From: Gemmatimonadetes bacterium T265
GTDB lineage: Bacteria; Gemmatimonadota; Gemmatimonadetes; Gemmatimonadales; Gemmatimonadaceae
DNA length: 64,000 nucleotides
Reading direction: 5' to 3'
Assembly (NCBI GenBank): GCA_019973575.1
Contig: BPUI01000001.1
Span: 2,306,342-2,370,341, forward strand
Below are positions 7,501 through 15,106 of this stretch, piece by piece; positions within the stretch are counted from its first letter, which is position 1; each line of letters opens with the position of its first letter. The notes beneath the pieces are model-generated. The model ran no database searches. It was not told the DNA's origin and saw only the letters and a list, made by a program, of their open reading frames with translations. The translations under genes were made by a program, and so were the position numbers.

Positions 7501-9615
7501 TCACGGCCGCCCCGACCCCGAGGGCTTGCCCGGTGCGCCGAGTCGCGCGATCGGCGCCTGCTGGCTTCCCCCCTGCGCGCCGCCGTTCCCGCCGCCCTGC
7601 TGACCCGCGCCCTGGCCCTGCTGCTGGCCACCGCCCTGCTGCCCGCTACCCTGTCCGCTGCCAGAGCCGGAGCCGCCTTGCTGCCCACTCTGCCCCGTGC
7701 CGCCGCCCGCGCTGCCGGCCCCCTGGCCGCCCTGCGGCTTCTGGCCCCCCTGGTTACCATCGCCGCCTTTGCCGCCCTTACCGCCCTGGCCGTTCTCGGC
7801 TTTGGGCGCTGGAGGATTGGCGGGCCGCCCGCCCGGCGTGTTGCCGCCCGGTGCGCCTTCGGCCGGCTGCGGGCGCGGCCGCACGCGTTGTCCGTTGCGG
7901 AGCTCGTCGGTCGGGTTGACGACGACGTTTTCCCCCGGCTTGAGCCCGGTCAGCACTTCCATCGCCGACCCGTAGTCGCGCCCGACGGAGATCGTGCGGA
8001 TCTGCAGCACCGAGTCCGACCCCACGACGGCCGCCTGCGCTCCCTGCTGCCGAACGAGCAGCGCCCCCGCGGGGATCGACGCCGGCGGCGACGCGCGCAC
8101 GACGTGGAAGTTCACCGTCGCGTACATGCCCGGCAGCAGCCGTCCGTCGAGGTTCGGGACGTCGACCTCGGTGAGCAGCGTGCGCGTCGCCGCGTCGAGT
8201 GCGCCCGCCGTGCGCACGACCTTGCCGCGGAACGTGCGCTGCGGCATGTCGGGCACGTGCACCGTGGCGGGGATCCCGACGCGCACGTCGCCCGCGTAGC
8301 TCTGCGGCACGCCGACGTAGAGGCGGACCGTGTCGGCCTGCGAGACGCGGAACAAGCTCCCGCTGCCCGCGACGCCCCCCGAGGCCGCGCCCCCGCCGCC
8401 CGCGCCGGCGCCCGAGGACCCGCCGCCGAGCGCGCCCCCGCTCCCGCCTAACGTGGATCCGGTGCCGCCGGCGCTCGTCGCCTGGCCGGCGCCGGAGGCC
8501 AGGATCGTGTTGCCGCCCAGTCCCGCCGCGGAGGTCGTCGTCGACCCGCCGCCGGAGCCGACGAGCACACCCTCGTCGACGTTGCGCGCCGTGACCACGC
8601 CGCGGAACGGCGCGGTGACCGAAGCGTAGCCGACGAGCTGGCCGAGCCGCCGCACGTTGGCCTGAGCCGCGGCGACGCTTGCCTGGTTCGCCTCGTACGT
8701 CGCCTGGCGCTGGTCGAGCTCCTCGCGCGTGACCACGCTGTCGCGGTAGAGGATGCGGAATCGCGCCAGCTCGACGCGCGCGAGGCGGAGCGCCGCCTCC
8801 GCCTGGGCCTCGTTGGCGCGCGCCTCCCGGAGCTGCTCCTCGACGTCGGGCGCGTCGAGCACGGCGAGTACCTGCCCCGCGCGCACGCGCTGTCCGATGT
8901 CGACGAGGAACCGCCGCACGTACCCCGTCGCCCGCGCGAACACGGCGGCCTCGCGCAGCCCCTGCACGTTGCCCGGCAGGGTGAACTCGGCCGCGCTGTC
9001 CCCCGACGCGACCTTGACCACCGTGACGGCCGGCACGCTGTCGTTGCGCGCGGACTGCTGCTCCTGCTGGCGCAGCTGCTTGTCGCGCGACCGGCGCGGC
9101 AGGATGCCCAGGAGTAGGAATCCCGCGAGCGCCGCGAGAACGACGAGCGCGCCGATGATAAGGCTCCGGCGCCGGACCGGCTTCGGGTTGTCGCGGTGCT
9201 GGTCCCGCGACTTCTTGTCGTCGGGCTTCGTTTTCTCGTCCGACTTCTTTCCGTCGCGCGACGTGTCATCGTGCGGCTTGCCGTCGCGTCCCGGGGCGCC
9301 GTTCGGGGGCGCGTCCGGCCGCGGGTCGGGCGGGCGCACCCGGCCCGGGGCGGGCGGCGCCGGCGCGGCCGGCAGCTGGACGTCGACCACGACGTGCGTG
9401 CCCCCGCCTGCCGTCCCGGACCCGTTGGCGCCGTTGGGCGCGGGGGCGCCGGGCGCGGGCGCGCTCTGCGGCGGCCCGTTAGTCCCGGGCGCCTGCGCCT
9501 GGGTCGACCCCTGCGGCGACGACACGTCCACGTGTACCTGGACGGGCGGCGGCCCGGGGGCGGCGTCGGTCGGGGCGGCGTCGGCCGGCCGGGTGGTGGT
9601 CCGATCGTCAGGCAT
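7501..9615 (-). CDS. RND efflux periplasmic adaptor (HlyD/AcrA family) with low-complexity extensions
   Basis: A 704-aa membrane-fusion protein linking the RND pump to the TolC-like channel. Residues 1-150 are a Pro/Ala then Lys/Asp-rich cytoplasmic segment, followed by one transmembrane helix (about 151-172). The lipoyl/hairpin core is at about 200-350 (DIGQRVRAGQVLAVLDAPD, then a coiled coil). A Gly/Ser-rich insert of about 65 residues (353-419) interrupts the core before the beta-barrel part. The Gly/Gln/Ser-rich tail covers about 581-704. Typical adaptors are about 350-400 aa with almost no cytoplasmic part. The start overlaps the pump stop (ATGCCTGA). An upstream extension in this frame is the shadow of the pump's repetitive tail. 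Confidence 0.9.
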   Translation of the reverse strand: MPDDRTTTRPADAAPTDAAPGPPPVQVHVDVSSPQGSTQAQAPGTNGPPQSAPAPGAPAPNGANGSGTAGGGTHVVVDVQLPAAPAPPAPGRVRPPDPRPDAPPNGAPGRDGKPHDDTSRDGKKSDEKTKPDDKKSRDQHRDNPKPVRRRSLIIGALVVLAALAGFLLLGILPRRSRDKQLRQQEQQSARNDSVPAVTVVKVASGDSAAEFTLPGNVQGLREAAVFARATGYVRRFLVDIGQRVRAGQVLAVLDAPDVEEQLREARANEAQAEAALRLARVELARFRILYRDSVVTREELDQRQATYEANQASVAAAQANVRRLGQLVGYASVTAPFRGVVTARNVDEGVLVGSGGGSTTTSAAGLGGNTILASGAGQATSAGGTGSTLGGSGGALGGGSSGAGAGGGGAASGGVAGSGSLFRVSQADTVRLYVGVPQSYAGDVRVGIPATVHVPDMPQRTFRGKVVRTAGALDAATRTLLTEVDVPNLDGRLLPGMYATVNFHVVRASPPASIPAGALLVRQQGAQAAVVGSDSVLQIRTISVGRDYGSAMEVLTGLKPGENVVVNPTDELRNGQRVRPRPQPAEGAPGGNTPGGRPANPPAPKAENGQGGKGGKGGDGNQGGQKPQGGQGAGSAGGGTGQSGQQGGSGSGSGQGSGQQGGGQQQGQGAGQQGGGNGGAQGGSQQAPIARLGAPGKPSGSGRP

Positions 9616-12600
9616 GAGCGGGAGTGGGAGTCGTGTCGGGGCGGCGGCGGTCGCCCGTGCGGCGGTCGCGGTCGGGCGCGCGCCACGGCGCGTCCCCGTC
9701 GCCGTGGTCGCCGTCCGCCCCGTCGCGGTCGCCGTCGCGGTCGCCGTCGTGACCGCCGTCGCCGTTCGTGCCGTCGCCGTTTCCATTATTGCCGCGGCCG
9801 TCGTCACCCGGCCGGCCGCCGCCCCGCTTCAGGTCGGCCGCTTGCTTCTCGCGCCCGGTCAGCTCGGGCTCGGGCAGCTCGGGGTCGGGCGCCGGCGCCT
9901 TCTTGCGCAGCAGCGCGTAGAGAGTCGGCAGCACGAAGAGGGTGTAGCAGCTCGCGACCAGCAGCCCGCCGATCACCGCACGGCCGAGCGGCGCGTTCTG
10001 CTCGCCCCCCTCGCCCATGCCTAACGCCATCGGCAGCATGCCGAGGATCATCGCGAGCGCGGTCATGATCACGGGGCGCAGGCGCGTCGTCCCGGCGCTC
10101 AGCGCCGCGTCGTGCGCGTCCTTGCCCTCGGCCCGCTCGTCTTCCGCGAACGTCAGCAGCAGCACCGAGTTGGACGTCGCTACCCCGAGCGCCATGATCG
10201 TGCCCATCAGCGACGGCACGCTCCACGTCGTGTGTGAGGCGAACAGTCCCCACATCGTCCCCGCGAGCGCGCCCGGCAGCGCGAGCACGATGAGCAGCGG
10301 GCCCATCCACGACTGAAAGTTGACGACGAGCAGCACGTAGACGAGCAGCATCGCGGCGAGGATGCCGAGCACGAGCCCCTTGAACGACGTGCGCATGCTG
10401 TCGACCTGCCCGCGCATGTGGAGCTCGGAGCCCTTGGGCAGCTTCTCCGCCTGCGCGATCCTCTCGACCTCCCCCGCGACCGCGCCGAGGTCGCGCCCCG
10501 TCGCGCTCGCGTAGACGTCGAACGACGGCTGCACGTTGTAGTGCGTGACGATCGCGGGGGCGAGGTCGCGCGACTCGGTGACGAGGTTGGAGAGGAGCTG
10601 CGGCTGCGGCGCGCCCCCCGGCGGCGCGACCGGCGTGCGCGCGAGCGCGTCGAGCGAGGAGAGCTGGTACGGCGGCACCTGCACGGCCACGTTGTACTGG
10701 ACGCCGTTCGTCGGGTCGAGCCAGAAGTTGGGCGCCGACTGGAACGAACCCGAGAGCGCGATCAGCATCGAGCTCGCCACGTCGCGCGTGCTCACCCCGG
10801 CCTGTTCGGCGCGCAGCCGGTCGACCGAGAAAAAGAACTCGGGCGCCGTCGTCACCTGCTGCACGCGGATGTCGCTCGCGCCGAGCACGCGCCGCGCCTT
10901 GTCGGCGACGCGCGTCGCCGCCGCGTAGTTCTCCTTCGCGTTCCGCCCCGTGATCTGCACGTCGATCGGCGACGGCAGCCCGAGGTTGAGGATCCGCGTG
11001 ACGATGTCGGCGGGCTGGAAGTAGAACTGCACGTCCGGGAACTCCGCGCGCAGCGAGTCGCGCAGCTGCGCCTGGTACTCGGCCACCGTGCCGTGGTGCT
11101 TCTCGGCGAGCGAGACGAGGATCTCGCCGTCGAAGCCGCCGATCGTCCCCTGGTCGCCGGTGGCGAGCGTGACGCCGCCGCCCGAGAGCCCGACGTCGTC
11201 GAGCATGAGCCCGATCTCGCTCGGCGGGATCACGCGGCGGATCGCCCGCTCGACGGAGCCGAAGACGAGCTCCGTCTCCTCGATCCGCGTCCCCGGGCGC
11301 GCCCGCAGGTGCAGCCGCAGCTGCCCCGCGTCGACCGTCGGGAAGAAGTCCTCGCCGATGTGCGGCAGGAGGAACATGCTCCCGCCCGCGAACAGCGCCG
11401 CGATGACGAGGGTCCACACCGGCGCGCCGACCGCCATCGCGAGCAGCCGGTGGTAGCCGCCCCGCATCCGCTCGAACTGGTGTTCGATGTGCGCGTTGAT
11501 CTGCCAGTTCCAACCGGCGTGCCGTTTCTTCTCTTCCTGCTCCTCCTCACTCCCGTGGTGCAGGTCCGTCTCCTTCTCGAGGAGGTAGTGGGCCATCGTC
11601 GGCACGAGCGTGCGCGACAGCACGTAGGACGCGAGCACCGCGAAGATCACCGCCATCGCGAGCGGGCGGAACAGCGACGCCGCCGGGCCGCTGAGGAAGA
11701 AGATCGGGACGAAGACGATCGAGATCGACAGCGATGATACGAACGCCGGCACGGCGATCTGCGCGGCTCCGTCGAGGATCGCCTGCAGCAGGTCTTTGCC
11801 CTGCGCCATGTTGCGGTGCATGTTCTCGATCTCGACCGTCGCGTCGTCGACCAGGATGCCGATCGCGAGCGCGAGCCCGCCGAGCGTCATGATGTTGAGC
11901 GACTGGCCGAGCGCCCACAGGCAGACGACCGACGTGAGGATCGAGAGCGGGATCGACGTAACGACGATGAGCGTCGAGCGCCAGCTGCCGAGGAAGAGCA
12001 GGATCATCGTCGCCGTGAGGCAGGCCGCGATGAGCCCCTCGCGGATGACGCCCTGGATCGAGGCCCGCACGTACGTCGACTGGTCCGAGATGACGCTCAG
12101 CTGGATCGCCCCCGGCACCGACGCCTGCGCCCGCTGCAGGAGCGCGCGCACCTGGTCGACGACGCTGAGCGTCGACGCGCGCCCCGTCTTGAGCACCTCG
12201 AGGTACGCCCCGCGCCGCCCGTTGACGCGCACGATGTTGGTCTGCACGCCGGCCCCCAGCCGCACCTGTGCGACGTCGCGGATGTAGACCATCTGCCCGT
12301 TCACCTGCTTGATCGGCAGGTCGTTGAGTCGGTCGGCGACCGTCGGGCTCGCGTCGAGGCGCACGCGGTACTCGCGGTCGCCGACGCGCGCCGTGCCGGT
12401 CGGCAGGATGACGTTCTGCGTGTTGATCGCCGACGACACGTCGGCCGGCGTGAGGCCGAGCGCGTACAGGCGCCCGAGGTCGATGTCGACGTTGACCTGC
12501 TTGGGCGCGCCGCCGAACACCGGCGGGATGTTGGTCCCCGGCGCGGTGACGAGCTGCGTGCGGACGAACTGGTTGCCCGCGTCGTTCAGCTCCTGCTCGC

Positions 12601-13045
12601 CGACGTCGCCCGAGATGCCGATCTGCATCACGGGCACGTCGGTGGCGTTGAAGCGCAGGATGTAGGGCGGCGTGATCCCCGGCGGCATCGTCCGCACCGC
12701 GCTCTGCGACGACGCCGTGATCTGCGCGACGGCGCTTTCGACGCTCGTCCCCGGCTGCAGGTAGACGCGGATCACGCAGAGCCCGTCGAGCGCCTCGCTC
12801 TCGATGTGCTCGATGTCCGTGACGCCGATGCTGTACGAGCGCTCGGCGACCGTCATCACGCGCCCCTCCATCTCCTTGGCCGGCAGGCCGTTGTAGACCC
12901 AGACCGCCGAGACCACCGGCAGGTTGATGGCCGGGAAGATGTCGGTCTGCATCCGGAGCGCCGCGTACGCGCCCACGAGGATCATCATGATCGCGAGGCA
13001 GGCCGTCGTGAACGGCCGCCGCAGCGAGAGTGTTACGATCCACAT
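9608..13045 (-). CDS. RND-family multidrug/solute efflux permease
   Basis: A 1145-aa inner-membrane proton antiporter of the AcrB/HAE1-like class. The N terminus MWIVTLSLRRPFTTACL begins TM1, followed by a large periplasmic domain, then TM2-6 with the proton-relay motif GILVDDATVEIEN. A second half repeats the pattern (GVATSNSVLLL in TM10, where AcrB has a lysine). The last 100 residues are an unusual hydrophilic tail ending in Asp/Gly/Arg repeats, predicted cytoplasmic. It starts 3 bp after the tolC stop and overlaps hlyD by 8 bp, so the three are one operon. Substrate is unknown. Confidence 0.93.
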   Translation of the reverse strand: MWIVTLSLRRPFTTACLAIMMILVGAYAALRMQTDIFPAINLPVVSAVWVYNGLPAKEMEGRVMTVAERSYSIGVTDIEHIESEALDGLCVIRVYLQPGTSVESAVAQITASSQSAVRTMPPGITPPYILRFNATDVPVMQIGISGDVGEQELNDAGNQFVRTQLVTAPGTNIPPVFGGAPKQVNVDIDLGRLYALGLTPADVSSAINTQNVILPTGTARVGDREYRVRLDASPTVADRLNDLPIKQVNGQMVYIRDVAQVRLGAGVQTNIVRVNGRRGAYLEVLKTGRASTLSVVDQVRALLQRAQASVPGAIQLSVISDQSTYVRASIQGVIREGLIAACLTATMILLFLGSWRSTLIVVTSIPLSILTSVVCLWALGQSLNIMTLGGLALAIGILVDDATVEIENMHRNMAQGKDLLQAILDGAAQIAVPAFVSSLSISIVFVPIFFLSGPAASLFRPLAMAVIFAVLASYVLSRTLVPTMAHYLLEKETDLHHGSEEEQEEKKRHAGWNWQINAHIEHQFERMRGGYHRLLAMAVGAPVWTLVIAALFAGGSMFLLPHIGEDFFPTVDAGQLRLHLRARPGTRIEETELVFGSVERAIRRVIPPSEIGLMLDDVGLSGGGVTLATGDQGTIGGFDGEILVSLAEKHHGTVAEYQAQLRDSLRAEFPDVQFYFQPADIVTRILNLGLPSPIDVQITGRNAKENYAAATRVADKARRVLGASDIRVQQVTTAPEFFFSVDRLRAEQAGVSTRDVASSMLIALSGSFQSAPNFWLDPTNGVQYNVAVQVPPYQLSSLDALARTPVAPPGGAPQPQLLSNLVTESRDLAPAIVTHYNVQPSFDVYASATGRDLGAVAGEVERIAQAEKLPKGSELHMRGQVDSMRTSFKGLVLGILAAMLLVYVLLVVNFQSWMGPLLIVLALPGALAGTMWGLFASHTTWSVPSLMGTIMALGVATSNSVLLLTFAEDERAEGKDAHDAALSAGTTRLRPVIMTALAMILGMLPMALGMGEGGEQNAPLGRAVIGGLLVASCYTLFVLPTLYALLRKKAPAPDPELPEPELTGREKQAADLKRGGGRPGDDGRGNNGNGDGTNGDGGHDGDRDGDRDGADGDHGDGDAPWRAPDRDRRTGDRRRPDTTPTPAHA

Positions 13046-13048
13046 CGG

Positions 13049-14851
13049 TCAGAGCTCCTGCCCGAGGAACGTGTTGAGGTTCGCCCGCGCGAGCGCGTAG
13101 TCGTACGTCGCGTTCACGAGCTGCTGCTCGGCCTGCGTGAGCTGTTGCTCGGCGTTGCTGAGGTCGAGCACGGTCGCGACGCCCGCGCCGTAGCGCACGT
13201 TCTGGACGCGGTAGCTCTCGCGCGCCACCTGGACCGCGGCCTCCGACAGCCGCACCTGCTGCGCGGTGAGCGCGATGTTGCCGAGCCGGCGTTCGACCTC
13301 CGCGCGCGCCTGGCGCTCGGCGTCGGTGGCCGAGACCTGCGCGACGTTCGACGCGGCGGCCGCGCGCTCGACCTGGTACTCGCGCACGTTGCCGTTGAGG
13401 ATCGGGTAGCTGGTCGTGAGCGCGACGGCCCAGCCCGGCCGCGCGCCGGCGAGCGCGAGCGCGCTCGGGGCCATCGTGTAGCTCGTGCCGAGGCGGACCG
13501 TCGGGAGGTACTGCGCGCGCGCCGCGCCGACGCCCGCCTGCGCCGCGCTCACCGAATCGCGCGCGGCGACGAGCGTCGGCGCGCTCCGGATCGCGAGCGC
13601 GACGATCGCCGTGTCGGAGAGCCGCAGCGGGCCCGGCACGATCGCCGTGTCGAGCCGCGCCTCGACCGCCCCGGGCACGCCGGCGAGCCGGCCTAACGCG
13701 TAGGCCGCGCTCTGCCGCTGGATCGCCGCCTGGGCGAAGGCCACGCGGGCGTTGTTCAGCAGGAGCTCGAACTGCAGCACGTCCGCGGGCGTCGCCGTGC
13801 CGACCTGCCGCCGGCGCCCGGCCTGGCGCGCGTCCTCGCCCGCGCGCCGCACCTGCGCGAGCGCGACCGCCTCGAGGTCCTCGGCCCGGCGCACGTCGTA
13901 GAACACCGTCTCGACCTGCTCGACGACGAGGAAGCGCTGCGACACCGAGACCGCCTCGGCCGCGCGCGTTTCGGCCCGCGCGCGGCGCGTGTCGGCCCCG
14001 CGGCGGCCGGCCGTGAATACGTCGTAGCCGGCGACGAAGCTCATGTACGCCGTGGTCCCGAGCGTCGTCGCAGGGGAACCGCTCGTGGTCTGACCGCCGG
14101 CGCCGGTCTGGGCGACGGGCGCGGCGGGGGCGGCCGCACGCGAGAGCGTCGGGCCCGTCCGCGCGCGGCTCGACGAGGTGCCGGAGCCGTACGTCCCGCC
14201 GAAGCCGCCGCCCCCGGTCGCCGAGCTGTCGCTGCCCGTCGTCCCCGCGGCGCCGGGCGCGCCGATCCCGGTCGGGCCGATGACGCCGGCGAGCGACGAG
14301 CCGGCGAGCGTGGGCGTGCCGCTCCGCAGAACGCTGGAGTTCACGCTGAGCGACGGCAGGTATTCGCCGTAGGCGACGCGTTCGGCCGAACGTGCGAGGC
14401 GGACGACCGCCCCGGCGCGCGCGATCGTCGGGCTCAGCCCGAGGGCGCGTGCGACGGCCTCCTGCCGCGTGAGCGTCGCCGCCACGCGCAGCGGCGCGAT
14501 GTTGAGGGCGACGGCCGCGGTGTCGACGGCGGGGCCGGGCGGCGGCGCAGGCAGCCCGACGCCGCCGGTCGCGCTCGCCGCTGCCCCGCCGGCCGCGCTG
14601 CCGGCGGGGCGTGCGCCTCCCGCGCCGCCGGCGGCTCCGCCCGCCGTACCGCTGCCCGAACCGGTGCCGGTGCCGGTGCCGGTTCCCCCTCCGGAACCAC
14701 CACCGCTGCCGCCGCCCGAGCCGCCTCCGGACCCACCGCCCGAGCCCCCGCCGCCCCCGCCGCCCTGCGCGCGCGCCGCGGTCGCCCACAGCGCGACGCA
14801 CGCCACGGCGGCAAGCACCCGCCGGATCGTTCCGGTCGCGTACCGTCGCAT
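13049..14851 (-). CDS. TolC-family outer membrane efflux protein with Gly-rich N terminus
   Basis: A 600-aa outer-membrane channel component. The signal peptide is residues 1-28 (cleavage at ARA-Q). The mature protein begins with a Gly/Ser/Thr-rich run of about 65 residues not found in typical TolC. Two outer-membrane efflux repeats of long helices follow, for example SNAEQQLTQAEQQLVNATYD near the C terminus. ATG 14851 is preferred because it gives a clean signal peptide; a frame extension to 14896 adds implausible residues. It is first in the tolC-RND-hlyD operon and divergent from ppc. Confidence 0.9.
   Translation of the reverse strand: MRRYATGTIRRVLAAVACVALWATAARAQGGGGGGGSGGGSGGGSGGGSGGGSGGGTGTGTGTGSGSGTAGGAAGGAGGARPAGSAAGGAAASATGGVGLPAPPPGPAVDTAAVALNIAPLRVAATLTRQEAVARALGLSPTIARAGAVVRLARSAERVAYGEYLPSLSVNSSVLRSGTPTLAGSSLAGVIGPTGIGAPGAAGTTGSDSSATGGGGFGGTYGSGTSSSRARTGPTLSRAAAPAAPVAQTGAGGQTTSGSPATTLGTTAYMSFVAGYDVFTAGRRGADTRRARAETRAAEAVSVSQRFLVVEQVETVFYDVRRAEDLEAVALAQVRRAGEDARQAGRRRQVGTATPADVLQFELLLNNARVAFAQAAIQRQSAAYALGRLAGVPGAVEARLDTAIVPGPLRLSDTAIVALAIRSAPTLVAARDSVSAAQAGVGAARAQYLPTVRLGTSYTMAPSALALAGARPGWAVALTTSYPILNGNVREYQVERAAAASNVAQVSATDAERQARAEVERRLGNIALTAQQVRLSEAAVQVARESYRVQNVRYGAGVATVLDLSNAEQQLTQAEQQLVNATYDYALARANLNTFLGQEL
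14661..14766. repeat. Gly-codon microsatellite inside tolC
   Basis: Low-complexity DNA made of GGN/TCN/ACN codons, including a (CCGGTG)n run at about 14661-14682 on the plus strand. It encodes the Gly-Ser-Thr run at the mature N terminus. Tandem units of 6 and 12 bases make length variation by slippage plausible. Confidence 0.75.
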
Positions 14852-15022
14852 TCCCCCTCGCTGCTCGTATGCCGCGTTCCGCCGCCCGGCGTGCACGCCT
14901 CGTGCACGTCCGATCGCCTCTTCAACCTATACGCACGATGGCGGCGCAACGCTCACGCGTGCGCGTCTCGTGTGGGCGTTTTACCCGAGGCCGCCGCACG
15001 GTAGCTTGCCGGGCGGGGCATT

Positions 15023-15046
15023 CCGCCGCGCCCGCGGCGGCCTAAC
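15023..15046. other. Hairpin plus GTTAGGC word in the tolC-ppc divergent region
   Basis: A perfect 8-bp stem with a 2-nt spacer (15023-15030 with 15033-15040) is followed at once by GCCTAAC (15040-15046). It lies in the 255-bp region between the tolC and ppc starts. It might be an operator, a leader hairpin or a word-associated structure; no promoter boxes are convincing nearby. Confidence 0.45.
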
Positions 15047-15106
15047 GTGCAGCCCGGCGCGCGGTCCGACGTCCGCGCCCCCACCACGCCGACCCGCCCG
15101 CGCCCG

